A stretch of DNA of 44,638 nt from positions 1-44,638 of the forward strand of contig JAAEMS010000201.1 in NCBI GenBank assembly GCA_024225275.1, read 5' to 3'. The translations under genes and the position numbers were made by a program. Under the pieces are notes generated by a model. The model searched no databases. It was given only the letters and a program-made list of their open reading frames with translations, and was not told the origin of the DNA. This DNA is from Actinomycetes bacterium (GTDB lineage Bacteria > Actinomycetota > Acidimicrobiia > Acidimicrobiales > JAAEMS01). Below, in pieces: positions 17,295 to 26,377 of the stretch (positions are counted from its first letter, which is position 1; each line of letters begins with the position of its first letter).

Positions 17295-18338
17295 TCAGAC
17301 GAGGGTGGCTTGGCCGGTGCCGTGAACAACCTGACCGATGGCCCGGGCCCGGTGGCCGTCGGCCTCGAGAGTGGCCAGCGCAGTCGAGGCATCGGCCTCG
17401 GGGACGACAACGATCATCCCCACCCCCAGGTTGAAGACCTTGGCCATCTCATCGGGCTCGACCGAGCCGAGCCGCTCGATCTCACCGAAGATCCGGGGAA
17501 CCTCCCACGAGGATCGCTCGATAACCGCATCGACCCCTGGGTGCAGCACCCGCGGCAGGTTGGCGACGATGCCCCCGCCGGTGACGTGGGCGATGGCCCG
17601 GACGTCGACGGTGTCAAGCAGCCGGATGACGGCGGGCGTGTAGATGACCGACGGGAGCACTAGCTCGTCTCCCAGGGTGTGAGGGGCACCGTCCCAGGCC
17701 GGGCCATCGAGGGGTAGACCGGCCATCTCCAGGAGCACCCGACGGGCGAGCGTGTATCCATTGGAGCGCAGGCCCGGTGAGGGCAGCCCGATGACCACGT
17801 CGCCGGCCGCCACGTGGGCACCGGTGAGGATGCGGTCGCGCTCCACCGCACCGACCGCGAACCCGACCGGGTCGAAGGCGTCATCGGCGACGACACCGCG
17901 GTGCTCGGCCATCTCGCCGCCGATGAGAGCGCAGCCGGCCTGGCGACACCCCTCGGCGACACCGGCCACCAGGGCCTCGGCGCGGGCTGGGTCGAGGCGG
18001 CCAAACGAGATGTAGTCGAGGAAGAAGAGGGGGCGGGCGCCCTGACAGACCAGATCGTCGACACACATGGCGACCAGATCGATGCCGATGGTGTCGAGCC
18101 GATCGAGCTCGCGGGCCACCTCGGCCTTGGTGCCCACACCATCAGTGGCACCGACCAGGACCGGATTGGTCATACCCAGGGCAGATACGTCGAACATGCC
18201 GCCGAAGCCACCGATGCCCCCGATGACCTCGGGCCGGTGGGTGGACATCACGTGGGGTTTGATGCGCTCGACGGCTTCGTCGCCAGCGTCGATCGAGACT
18301 CCGGCCGCTGCGTAGGTGGCCGGCTCGGGCTGGGTCAT
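17295..18338 (-). CDS. purM: Phosphoribosylformylglycinamidine cyclo-ligase (AIR synthetase)
   Basis: PurM closes the imidazole ring of FGAM with ATP to make AIR, the fifth purine step. The 347-residue protein has the family motifs YAAAGVSIDAGDEAVERIK, GGFGGMFD, VGATDGVGTKAEVA (ATP/substrate Asp), CVDDLVCQGARPLFFLDY, GGEMAEH and GLPSPGLRSNGYTLAR. ATG 18338 is chosen because upstream residues of the longer frame are not conserved. Only 13 bases separate it from the end of purF, so the two form an operon. Confidence 0.95.
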   Translation of the reverse strand: MTQPEPATYAAAGVSIDAGDEAVERIKPHVMSTHRPEVIGGIGGFGGMFDVSALGMTNPVLVGATDGVGTKAEVARELDRLDTIGIDLVAMCVDDLVCQGARPLFFLDYISFGRLDPARAEALVAGVAEGCRQAGCALIGGEMAEHRGVVADDAFDPVGFAVGAVERDRILTGAHVAAGDVVIGLPSPGLRSNGYTLARRVLLEMAGLPLDGPAWDGAPHTLGDELVLPSVIYTPAVIRLLDTVDVRAIAHVTGGGIVANLPRVLHPGVDAVIERSSWEVPRIFGEIERLGSVEPDEMAKVFNLGVGMIVVVPEADASTALATLEADGHRARAIGQVVHGTGQATLV

Positions 18339-18351
18339 GACCGCGGCGCCA

Positions 18352-19893
18352 TCAGGCCTCACCGAGGGGGGCGAGGGCCGACAGCTGTCCAACCACCGGT
18401 TCGGCTGGTGAACCTCCGTCGAGTACGTCCTTGGCCAGCTCGACCGGTATCTCGATGGGGTACTCACCGGTGAGACAGGCATCGCAGAAACCTGCACCCG
18501 TGGCGCCAGTGGCCTCGACGAGCGAGTCGAGATGGAGGTAGCTGAGGGTGTCGACGTTGAGGTAGGTGCGAATCTCTTCGACCGACAGGTTCGCGGCGAG
18601 CAGCTCGCCCCGGGTGCCGGTGTCCATGCCGTAGAAACACGGCCACCGGTAGGGGGGCGAAGAGATGCGCAGGTGGATCTCGGTGGCGCCGGCCTCGCGG
18701 AGCATGCTGATCATGCCCCGGGTGGTCGTGCCCCTCACGATCGAATCGTCGACCACGACCAGCCGCTGACCGACGAGCTCGTCACGGAGGGGGTTGAGCT
18801 TCATGCGCACCCCCAGGGCCCGCACGTTCTGGTCGGGGGCTATGAACGTGCGGCCGATGTACCGATTCTTCACCAGCCCCTGGCCATAGGCGATGCCGCT
18901 GGACCGGGCGTAGCCCTCGGCCGCAGGAATGCCCGACTCGGGGACCCCCATCACCATGTCCGCCTCGACCGGGGCCTGGTCAGCCAGGATCTCGCCCATC
19001 CGGACCCGGGCCCGGTGGACGTTCTGGCCGTAGAGCTGGGCATCGGGACGGGCGAAGTAGACGTATTCGAACAGACAGAGCTTGGGGTCGATGCGCGACT
19101 CGTCGAACGGACGGACGCTGCGCCAGCCTGAGCCGTTGATGACGATCATCTCGCCGGGATCGACCTCGCGGACGAAATGGGCGCCGACGACATCGAGGGC
19201 CGGCGACTCGGAGGCCAGGACCCAGCCGTTGTCGAGCTTGCCCAGGCACAGGGGTCGAAAGCCGTTGGGGTCGCGGACGCCGATGACGTGAGCCTCGTCC
19301 ATCAGTACGAGCGAAAAGGCGCCCTCGAACCGGGGCAGCAGATTCATGAGGGCCCGCTCGAGCTCACGGCCGTCGCTACGATCATCGTGCTGAGCAGCGA
19401 TATCGGCCGAAATGAGCTCGGCCATCAGGTCGCTGTCGCTGGTGATGGTGCCGTCGAGCATGCCCCACTCGTCGGCCAGCGCCGCGGTGTTCACCAGGTT
19501 GCCGTTGTGGCCCAGGGCGAACTCGGTGTCGCCCGCGCTGCGGAACACCGGCTGGGCGTTGCGCCAGGCCGAGGATCCGGTGGTGGAGTAGCGGGTGTGA
19601 CCGATGGCGAGGTGGCCGTCGAGGGCGGCGAGGGTGCGGTCGTTGAAGACGGTGGACACCAGGCCCATGTCCTTGACGATGGTGATGGCCGAGCCGTCAC
19701 CCACCGCCATGCCGGCCGACTCCTGGCCGCGGTGCTGGAGGGCGTACAGGCCGAGGTAGGTCAGGTGGGCCACTGGCTGGCGGGGGCCGTAGATCCCGAA
19801 CACACCGCACGCCTCGCGCGGCGTGCCGTCGGGATCGACCCGGAGATCGTCGGCGCGATCGCTCTCATGGTCGATCTCGGCTCCACCCGTCAC
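18352..19893 (-). CDS. purF: Amidophosphoribosyltransferase
   Basis: PurF makes 5-phosphoribosylamine from PRPP and glutamine, the committed purine step. The 513-residue enzyme has an Ntn glutaminase domain whose nucleophile is C29 in EACGVFGIY, exposed by removal of a 28-residue propeptide, as in Bacillus-type enzymes. The HTRYSTTGSS and LGHNGNLVN segments complete the glutamine pocket. The C-terminal half is a phosphoribosyltransferase with the PRPP loop VVVDDSIVRGTTTRGM near residue 375. Later Cys residues (FCDACLTGEYP and PCFYGMDT) fit the 4Fe-4S-cluster class. The GTG start follows a TAGAGT box by 7 bases. Confidence 0.95.
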   Translation of the reverse strand: MTGGAEIDHESDRADDLRVDPDGTPREACGVFGIYGPRQPVAHLTYLGLYALQHRGQESAGMAVGDGSAITIVKDMGLVSTVFNDRTLAALDGHLAIGHTRYSTTGSSAWRNAQPVFRSAGDTEFALGHNGNLVNTAALADEWGMLDGTITSDSDLMAELISADIAAQHDDRSDGRELERALMNLLPRFEGAFSLVLMDEAHVIGVRDPNGFRPLCLGKLDNGWVLASESPALDVVGAHFVREVDPGEMIVINGSGWRSVRPFDESRIDPKLCLFEYVYFARPDAQLYGQNVHRARVRMGEILADQAPVEADMVMGVPESGIPAAEGYARSSGIAYGQGLVKNRYIGRTFIAPDQNVRALGVRMKLNPLRDELVGQRLVVVDDSIVRGTTTRGMISMLREAGATEIHLRISSPPYRWPCFYGMDTGTRGELLAANLSVEEIRTYLNVDTLSYLHLDSLVEATGATGAGFCDACLTGEYPIEIPVELAKDVLDGGSPAEPVVGQLSALAPLGEA

Positions 19894-19900
19894 ACGATTG

Positions 19901-19906
19901 ACTCTA
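19901..19906 (-). promoter_or_regulatory. -10 box of a leaderless promoter for purF-purM
   Basis: TAGAGT on the minus strand, 7 bases before the GTG of purF, with no ribosome-binding site between. No clear -35 box is seen. Confidence 0.5.
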
Positions 19907-20087
19907 CTGCTCGAGCCACAGTTCAGTGAGCCCCGGAACTGATAATCGGGGGATAGGTCGACGGAACTGGAGAGCCCGAAGGGACAGGTGGTGCTCAGGG
20001 ACCTCCCCTGGTTCGCAGTACCCCCCGGGTCGACCCCGCCGGGGCGAGAGTGCCAGGATCATTGGGCACCCACACGAGGAGAATGAG

Positions 20088-20822
20088 ATGGCACGACTCG
20101 ACGGCAAGGTGGCATTGATCACGGGCGGCGCCCGCGGCCAGGGTGCAGCCGAGGCCGAGCTGTTCGTCGAAGAGGGAGCGGCCGCGGTCTACATCACCGA
20201 TGTACTCGACGATGACGGCCGCACTACCGCCGACCGGCTCGGCGACCGATGCATCTTCCTCCACCACGACGTGGCCAGCGAAGACGACTGGGAAGGTGTG
20301 GTGGGAGGCATCATCGAGGAGCATGGCAAGCTCGACGTGCTGGTCAACAATGCGGGAATCTTCCAGGTCGCAGGTGCGCTGGACACCAGCCTCGACGACT
20401 GGAACCGCATGATTGCCATCAACCAGACCGGCGTCTTCCTGGGCCTGCGCACCGTAGGCCGGGTCATGCGCGACCAGAGCTTCGGCAGCATCATCAACAT
20501 CTCGTCGATCGCCGGTCTGCGCGGCTCGGGGATAGCCCACGCCTACGGTGCCACCAAGTGGGCCGTCCGGGGCATGACCCATTCGCTGGCCCAGGAGCTG
20601 GGTACCTACCAGGTCCGGGTCAACTCGGTGCACCCGGGCATAATCGAGACCCCGATGCTCGACGAGTTCGGCGCCGCCCTCCCCATGGTCCGCGAGCGCA
20701 TCCCGTTCGGCCGGACTGCGGCAGCCCGCGAGGTGGGCCAAGTCGTGCTCTTCCTCGCATCCGACGAATCGGCCTACTGCTCGGGCCACGAGTTCGTCGT
20801 CGACGGGGCCATGACAGCATGA
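20088..20822 (+). CDS. SDR-family oxidoreductase
   Basis: A 244-residue classical short-chain dehydrogenase with TGGARGQGAAEAELF (cofactor loop, residues 12-26), NNAG at 87-90, S139/S140, and the catalytic Y153-x3-K157 (YGATK). D38 (ITDVL) at the end of strand 2 suggests NAD(H). The ARGQG form of the loop is common in hydroxysteroid and related alcohol dehydrogenases. The substrate is unknown. ATG 20088 has a CGAGGAGA site. The TGA overlaps the ATG of the next gene (ATGA, 20819-20822), so the two products are translationally coupled. Confidence 0.85.
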   Translation: MARLDGKVALITGGARGQGAAEAELFVEEGAAAVYITDVLDDDGRTTADRLGDRCIFLHHDVASEDDWEGVVGGIIEEHGKLDVLVNNAGIFQVAGALDTSLDDWNRMIAINQTGVFLGLRTVGRVMRDQSFGSIINISSIAGLRGSGIAHAYGATKWAVRGMTHSLAQELGTYQVRVNSVHPGIIETPMLDEFGAALPMVRERIPFGRTAAAREVGQVVLFLASDESAYCSGHEFVVDGAMTA

Positions 20823-22582
20823 GTCCGAACTCCCAGAGGTCCGACCCCTGGGTCGACTGGGGTGGTGGCATCACCTACCTCGGCACCCCACCCAGCGAGA
20901 GGTTCCCGCTCTGGACCCGTGGCAACGCGGGCGAGGTCTTCCCCGAGGTCGTGTACCCCCTGAGTTTCACCAGCTCGTTCGCCAACGCCGAACAGGCCTT
21001 CCGGAAGTCAGCTGTCGGAAGCGGTGCGCTGACCGAGAGGGACTTCGGCGACGAACCGTTCGTGGGGATCGGCTGCTTCGCCGGGTACGCCTACCTCAAC
21101 ATGTCGTTGGGGCGACTCATCGCCACCCGGGCCCCGGGAAGCGATGCCGCGGCGATGGATCGGGTCGCCTACGGGGCCTCCGATGCACCGCCCCACGTGC
21201 CCAACAAGCGCGACCGCAGCTTCCCGGCCACCCTCCGCATCCTTCGCGGCATCCTTCGCACCCTCCGGATCGAGGCCGTACCCGAACTGGACGGGGACAA
21301 GGCACGCGTCGAGCAGTGGCGTGCGGGCCTACCCGATCCAGCCACGGCCACCGACGAGGACCTGGTGGCGGCCGGGCTCTCGAGCATCGACTTCACTTCC
21401 GAGCTCTTCGATCGTCACATCTGGGTATCGAACCTGGTCGGCGCTCCTTTCATCACCGTCCAGAAGCTCTGCGAGGAGAAGCTCGGCGACGCCGATCTCG
21501 CCATGACCCTGCTGGGTGGAGTCGGCGAGGTGGAGTCGGCGGCTCCTTCCAGCGCGCTCTGGGATCTGGGACGGCTGGTGGCCGATGATCCCGCGCTCAC
21601 CGACCAGTTCGACCAGGGCATCCCTGGGCTGGGTGACCGGCTCGCCCACGATCCATCGGCGGCCACCTTCAATGCCGAGTTCGCAGCATTCCTGATCGAG
21701 TTCGGCAGCCGGGGCCCCAACGAGTGGGAGCCGGCGTGCGAAGTGTGGGGCACCGACCCCCAGCTGCCCCTGGCCCTGATCGACCGGATGCGCTCCGCTG
21801 ACCCCGAGTCCGACCCTCGGGCTCAGGCCGCCCGCCTGGCCACCGAGCGAGTCACCGCCGTCGACGATGCAGTGGCCCGGGTGAAAGGTGTCAACCGCTG
21901 GATACTCCGCAAAGCGCTGGGGTCAGCGGCGGTGCTGTCCCAGGGCCGCGAGCGGGCCAAGACCACCGTGGTGCGCGCCATCCACGAGACCCGCATACGG
22001 TCCCGCGAGCTAGGCCGCCGCGCCGCCGCCAAAGCCGGGGGCGATGCCCGGCCCGACGACATCTGGTACGTCACCATCGCCGAGCTCGCCGACTATGTCG
22101 AGGAGCCCACAGCCTTCGCCGAGCGCATCGCTGAACGGAGAGCGGCCCGCGACTATCTGGCCGAACGCGAGCCCCCGTTCCTGGTCGAGGGCTCCCCTCC
22201 TCCGGTCGACGAATGGCCCCTGCGGGGTCGGACCGAGGAAGCGGCCGCACCGGGCGCGGTTCTCTCCGGTATCGCCGGATGCGCGGGCGTGGCCCGGGGC
22301 ACCGCCCGAGTGGTGCTCGACCCCGGCGACCCTGGGGCCCTCGGGCCCGGCGACGTGCTCATCGCCCCCCACACCGACCCCTCGTGGACTCCCCTGTTCG
22401 TTCCCGCCGAAGCGGTCGTGGTCGACGTCGGGGCCCAGCTCAGCCATGCGGCCATCGTGAGCCGGGAGTTCGGTATCCCGTGCGTGGTCTCGGTCACCGA
22501 CGCCACCCGCACCATCCCCGACGGCGCCATCATCGAGGTCAACGGCACCACCGGCGAGGTGACCGTGGTGAGTCTGGCCTGA
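20819..22582 (+). CDS. PEP-utilising mobile-domain protein without an ATP-grasp domain
   Basis: A 587-residue protein. The last 90 residues are the phosphohistidine swivel domain of PEP synthase-type enzymes: LSGIAGCAGVARGTARVVLDP, GDVLIAPHTDPSWTPLF and the catalytic His in LSHAAIVSREFGIPCVVSV. The N-terminal about 450 residues (GNAGEVFPEVVYPLSFTSS…) match the middle region of rifampicin-phosphotransferase-like proteins. The nucleotide-binding ATP-grasp half is absent, so this protein alone cannot complete a dikinase cycle. A partner elsewhere may supply it. It is coupled to the preceding SDR gene by an ATGA overlap, suggesting one pathway. Confidence 0.8.
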   Translation: MSPNSQRSDPWVDWGGGITYLGTPPSERFPLWTRGNAGEVFPEVVYPLSFTSSFANAEQAFRKSAVGSGALTERDFGDEPFVGIGCFAGYAYLNMSLGRLIATRAPGSDAAAMDRVAYGASDAPPHVPNKRDRSFPATLRILRGILRTLRIEAVPELDGDKARVEQWRAGLPDPATATDEDLVAAGLSSIDFTSELFDRHIWVSNLVGAPFITVQKLCEEKLGDADLAMTLLGGVGEVESAAPSSALWDLGRLVADDPALTDQFDQGIPGLGDRLAHDPSAATFNAEFAAFLIEFGSRGPNEWEPACEVWGTDPQLPLALIDRMRSADPESDPRAQAARLATERVTAVDDAVARVKGVNRWILRKALGSAAVLSQGRERAKTTVVRAIHETRIRSRELGRRAAAKAGGDARPDDIWYVTIAELADYVEEPTAFAERIAERRAARDYLAEREPPFLVEGSPPPVDEWPLRGRTEEAAAPGAVLSGIAGCAGVARGTARVVLDPGDPGALGPGDVLIAPHTDPSWTPLFVPAEAVVVDVGAQLSHAAIVSREFGIPCVVSVTDATRTIPDGAIIEVNGTTGEVTVVSLA

Positions 22583-22622
22583 GCAGTCAGGTACCGGCCA
22601 GAGCCGCGCCCGCCCCGACCGC

Positions 22623-24842
22623 TCAACCCTGGGTGGTGCCGGCGCCCAAGGCTTCGGGGATGCGCCGACGCCACGAGTCGATGAGATCGGCGAGCGGGAG
22701 GTCGAGCAGGTCCTTGATCCAGAAGCGGTCGCCCCCGGCCGCACCAATGCGGCTGATGGGAACGCCGGCCTTCTCGGCTCTGGCGATGACATCGTCGAGA
22801 TGGGTGGGGCTCACACAGGCAACGACCCGCGAGGGACCCTCGGCGAACAGCTCGGCGTGGTCGTGGATACGCGCCGCCTTGACCCCGATGCCGGAGCTCA
22901 CACACAGTTCGGCCAGCGCCACGCCGACGCCACCAGCGCTGACGTCGTGCACACCTTCGAGGAAGCCGTCGACCACCAGCCCGCGGACCAGCTCGGCGAC
23001 ATCGGTGTGCATGACCGGGTCCAGCTGGGGCAGCTCGCCACCCCGATGACCTCGAAGTTCTGCGGCCCACCGGGAGCCAGCCAGCTGGGTGGTTTCTGGC
23101 CCCAACACCAGGAGGCGGCCACCGTTGACCAGGGTGAGCCCGGGGGGTCGCCGGTCGAGCTGGTCGACCATGCCCAGCAGCCCGACCACCGGTGTGGGAT
23201 CGATGTTGGAGCCCTGCGACTCGTTGTAGAGGCTGACGTTGCCACCCACCACGGGGATCTCGAAGGCCCGGCAGGCCTCGGCCATACCGTCGATCGATTC
23301 GGACAGCTCCCACATCACCTCGGGGTGCTCCGGATTGCCGAAGTTGAGGCAGTTGACCAGGGCCAGGGGGCGGGCTCCCACACAGGCAAGGTTCATGACC
23401 GATTCGGCCACGGTCAGGGCGGTTCCGGCTCGGGGATCTACCGCGCACCATCTGTGGTTGCCGTCGGTGGTGAGGGCGAGACCCCTGCCGGTGTCCTCGG
23501 CGGTGTCAGGGTGCTTCAGGCGCAGGACCACGGCATCGCCGCCCGGCCCTTCGACGGTGTTGAGGAAGAGCTGGTGGTCGTATTGGGACCACACCCAGGA
23601 GGTGTCGGCCACCAGGTCGAGCAGGTCATCGGCCAACTCCTGGGCGGAAGGGGCGGGCAGGCCGGCGGGGTCGTGACTGCGCATACTCTCGCGCTCGGCA
23701 CCCACCGCGCAGGGCCGGTCGTAGAGCGGGGCGGAATCGTGGAGCGATGAAGCCGGAACCTGGGCCAGAACCTCGCCGGCCCAGCCGTCGAGGATGCGCA
23801 AGTCGTGGCCGTCGGTGACCCGACCGACCTCGGAAGCCACGATGTCCCAGCGGGCACAGATGGCCATGACCTCTTCGCGGTCCGAAGGCTCGACGATGGC
23901 GAGCATGCGCTCCTGTGACTCACTGATCATTACCTCGAAGGGCTCCATGCCCTCTTCACGACGATGCACCTGGTTGATGTCGACATCCATGCCGACCCCA
24001 CCGCGCGATGCCGTCTCGGAGGTGGCGCACACGAGCCCGGCGCCGCCCAGATCCTGGATGCCCACGACAAGACCGCGGTCGAGGAGCTCCAGGCAGGCCT
24101 CGATGAGTCGCTTCTCTTCATAGGGGTCGCCCACCTGGACCGAGGGGCGCTTCTCGGCGTCGGTCTCCTCGTCGGCGAACCCGGCCGAGGCGAGGACGCT
24201 CACTCCACCGATGCCATCACGGCCGGTGGACGAGCCCAGCAGGATGGCCAGATTGCCGACACCCGACGCCTGACCCAGGACAAGCCGCCCAGTGGGCAAG
24301 ACCCCGAGGCAGAGAACGTTGACGAGGGGGTTGTCCTTGTAGGTCTCGGCGAAGACCGTCTCGCCGCCCACCGTGGGTACGCCCACGGAGTTGCCGTAGC
24401 CACTGATCCCCGACACCACACCCTCGGCGATCCACCGGCTGCGCGGGTCGTCGAGAGGCCCGAACCGCAAGGGGTCCATGATCGCGATGGGACGGGCCCC
24501 CATCGTGAAGATGTCGCGCAAGATGCCGCCCACGCCGGTGGCCGCACCCTGATAGGGCTCGATGGCGGACGGGTGATTGTGGCTCTCGATCCGAATCGCG
24601 GCCGCGATCCCGTCGCCCACGTCGATGACACCGGCGTTCTCCCCGGGACCCACCAGTACGTGCGGACCCTCGGTGGGCAGGCGACGGAGGTGGAGTCGCG
24701 ACGACTTGTACGAGCAGTGTTCGGACCACATGACCGAGTACATGGCGAGCTCCAGGTGATTGGGCTCGCGCCCGAGAATCTGGATGATCTCATCGGCCTC
24801 GTCATCGGTGAGGCCAAGCGCCCGGTGGATAGCAACGTCCAT
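22623..24842 (-). CDS. purL: Phosphoribosylformylglycinamidine synthase, large subunit
   Basis: PurL uses ATP and ammonia from PurQ to convert FGAR to FGAM. At 739 residues it is the small form, which needs PurS and PurQ, both encoded downstream. Motifs include [55 protein letters not shown] ATP/metal residues, [23 protein letters not shown] and DLGGAGL. The second half repeats this fold ([29 protein letters not shown]). The ATG at 24842 follows a TAGCGT box by 7 bases. It is separated from purQ by a plus-strand gene. Confidence 0.95.
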   Translation of the reverse strand: MDVAIHRALGLTDDEADEIIQILGREPNHLELAMYSVMWSEHCSYKSSRLHLRRLPTEGPHVLVGPGENAGVIDVGDGIAAAIRIESHNHPSAIEPYQGAATGVGGILRDIFTMGARPIAIMDPLRFGPLDDPRSRWIAEGVVSGISGYGNSVGVPTVGGETVFAETYKDNPLVNVLCLGVLPTGRLVLGQASGVGNLAILLGSSTGRDGIGGVSVLASAGFADEETDAEKRPSVQVGDPYEEKRLIEACLELLDRGLVVGIQDLGGAGLVCATSETASRGGVGMDVDINQVHRREEGMEPFEVMISESQERMLAIVEPSDREEVMAICARWDIVASEVGRVTDGHDLRILDGWAGEVLAQVPASSLHDSAPLYDRPCAVGAERESMRSHDPAGLPAPSAQELADDLLDLVADTSWVWSQYDHQLFLNTVEGPGGDAVVLRLKHPDTAEDTGRGLALTTDGNHRWCAVDPRAGTALTVAESVMNLACVGARPLALVNCLNFGNPEHPEVMWELSESIDGMAEACRAFEIPVVGGNVSLYNESQGSNIDPTPVVGLLGMVDQLDRRPPGLTLVNGGRLLVLGPETTQLAGSRWAAELRGHRGGELPQLDPVMHTDVAELVRGLVVDGFLEGVHDVSAGGVGVALAELCVSSGIGVKAARIHDHAELFAEGPSRVVACVSPTHLDDVIARAEKAGVPISRIGAAGGDRFWIKDLLDLPLADLIDSWRRRIPEALGAGTTQG

Positions 24843-24849
24843 GAGCTCG

Positions 24850-24855
24850 ACGCTA
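24850..24855 (-). promoter_or_regulatory. -10 box of a leaderless promoter for purL
   Basis: TAGCGT on the minus strand, 7 bases before the ATG, without a ribosome-binding site between. Confidence 0.45.
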
Positions 24856-24933
24856 ACCGTTCGGGGCCAGTTCGTTGTCCAGAACTGGAGAAAGTGCAGT
24901 GGATCGGATGTGGTGGAACAAGGGACAACTCAA

Positions 24934-24968
24934 TTCGCCAAATGGCCCCGGCTTGCTTTCGGCAAATG
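24934..24968 (+). repeat. Pair of direct repeats upstream of the basic-protein gene
   Basis: TTCGCCAAATG (24934-24944) and TTCGGCAAATG (24958-24968) match at 10 of 11 bases with a 24-base period, about two helical turns. They end 21 bases before ATG 24990 and lie between two divergent genes, a plausible place for an operator. Confidence 0.4.
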
Positions 24969-24989
24969 AATTGTGCTCAAGTTACGCAT

Positions 24990-25394
24990 ATGGCACCCAA
25001 GAAACCCCTGACTGACGAACACAAGGCTGCTCTCGCTGAGGGTCGAGCCCAAGGCCGCGCCGTGCGGACATACCTCGAAGCTCTCGAAGCACACAAGCCC
25101 AAGCGAGGCCGCAAGCGCACCCCCGAATCCATCAACAAGCGGCTGGACAAGATCGAGTTCGAGACCGGCGATGCCGACCCTCTGAAGCGTCTCAATCTGA
25201 TCCAGGAGCGTCTCGATCTCCAGACTGAGCTCGATGCCACCGAGGAGACTGTCGATCTCAGTGGTCTCGAGAGCGAATTCGTGAGTGCCGCCAAGGCCTA
25301 CGGCGAGCGCAAGGGCATCAGCTACGCCGCCTGGCGGGAACTCGGTGTTTCCGCGGCCACCCTGAGGGAAGCCGGAATCGGCCGCGGCGCCTGA
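24990..25394 (+). CDS. Conserved basic actinobacterial protein of unknown function
   Basis: A 134-residue protein starting MAPKKPLTDEHKAALAEGR, with a Lys/Arg-rich block KPKRGRKRTPESINKRL and a predicted helical middle (DPLKRLNLIQERLDLQTEL). It ends with the well-formed motif YGERKGISYAAWRELGVSAATLREAGI, which could be a helix-turn-helix-like fold. I recall similar proteins across Actinobacteria, annotated hypothetical; the basic N-terminus suggests nucleic-acid or chromatin contact, but that is a guess. It is a monocistron inserted between purL and purQ on the opposite strand. No good ribosome-binding site is visible before ATG 24990. Confidence 0.75.
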   Translation: MAPKKPLTDEHKAALAEGRAQGRAVRTYLEALEAHKPKRGRKRTPESINKRLDKIEFETGDADPLKRLNLIQERLDLQTELDATEETVDLSGLESEFVSAAKAYGERKGISYAAWRELGVSAATLREAGIGRGA

Positions 25395-25399
25395 TTCTG

Positions 25400-26059
25400 T
25401 CAAGCAGCTAGCAAGCTGCGCAGTAGCGGGACTCCGTCGGTCGACCCCGATAGGGGATGCACCGCTCGTTCAGGGTGGGGCATCAGGCCCACCACATTGC
25501 CTGTCTCGCTAGCAATGCCGGCGATATCGTCCACCGAACCATTGGGGTTGTCGACATACCGGAGCACGATGCGGTCATCGTCGCGCAACCGGGCCAGGGT
25601 CTCGTCGTCACAGGTGTAGTTGCCCTCGAAGTGATTGATGGGCACGCTCAACTCATCGCCCACCGCGCACTGGCTGGTCAGCACCGACTGAGTCGACGCC
25701 ACCGACAGCAGAGACTGGCCGCAGCGGAACTTGAGCCCGGCGTTCTTCTGGAGAGCGCCGGGCAATAGTCCCGCTTCGGTCAGGATCTGGAATCCATTGC
25801 AGATGCCCACCACGGGGCCTCCACCATTGGCAAATTCGACCACCGCGTCCATGACCGGCGAGAACCGGGCGATAGCCCCGGGCCGCAGGTAGTCGCCGTG
25901 GGCGAAACCTCCGGGCACCACGATCCCGTCGCAGCTGGCAATGGTGGCGTCACCGTGCCAGAGGATCTGGGCCTCGCCGCCCAGAGACTTCACGACCTCG
26001 ACGACATCGGCTTCGCAGTTGGTGCCGGGGAACTGGACGACCCCGATCCGGCTGGCCAT
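25400..26059 (-). CDS. purQ: Phosphoribosylformylglycinamidine synthase, glutaminase subunit
   Basis: PurQ hydrolyses glutamine and feeds ammonia to PurL. It is a class-I glutamine amidotransferase of 219 residues. The catalytic triad is C87 (GICNGFQ), H195 and E197 (MPHPERA). GVVQFPGTNCEAD and PGGFAHGDYLRPGA are family motifs. ATG 26059 is chosen because homology begins there; the longer open frame upstream is not conserved. It begins 2 bases after purS, so the pair is one transcript. Confidence 0.95.
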   Translation of the reverse strand: MASRIGVVQFPGTNCEADVVEVVKSLGGEAQILWHGDATIASCDGIVVPGGFAHGDYLRPGAIARFSPVMDAVVEFANGGGPVVGICNGFQILTEAGLLPGALQKNAGLKFRCGQSLLSVASTQSVLTSQCAVGDELSVPINHFEGNYTCDDETLARLRDDDRIVLRYVDNPNGSVDDIAGIASETGNVVGLMPHPERAVHPLSGSTDGVPLLRSLLAA

Positions 26060-26061
26060 CG

Positions 26062-26322
26062 TCAGCTCGACTCCAGCTCGATGAGCTGCACGACCGCGTC
26101 CTCGATGACGGGATTGGTGAGGAACCGCTTGCACAGCTCATCGATCTCACCCTCGGCCGCGCCCCGGTCGGGGGCGTCGATCTCGAAGCGGATGCTCTTG
26201 CCCACGGTCACCCCGCTCACCCCGTCGAAACCAAGGGCGGGCAGGGCCCGCTCGATGGTGCTGCCCTGGGGGTCAGCGATACCGGGCCGGAGAGTCACGT
26301 CGACGTGTACTGAGAAGCGCAC
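26062..26322 (-). CDS. purS: Phosphoribosylformylglycinamidine synthase, small subunit
   Basis: PurS bridges PurQ and PurL in the small-PurL complex. The 86-residue protein starts VRFSVHVDVTLRPGIADPQG and continues VTVGKSIRFEID, CKRFLTNPVIEDAVVQLIE, all diagnostic. The GTG at 26322 is the best start by family length; GTG 26340 would add 6 residues. A purine-rich GGGAAG lies immediately before the GTG, too close for a normal site. Confidence 0.92.
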   Translation of the reverse strand: MRFSVHVDVTLRPGIADPQGSTIERALPALGFDGVSGVTVGKSIRFEIDAPDRGAAEGEIDELCKRFLTNPVIEDAVVQLIELESS

Positions 26323-26377
26323 CTTCCCATGGTGACACACGGGTGGGTCCCCGAAATGCACAGGCCGCCCCCTACCA

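Noticed and set aside
22583..22622. Terminator between the convergent PEP-protein and purL genes
   Set aside because: No stem of useful length is visible in this 40-base gap.
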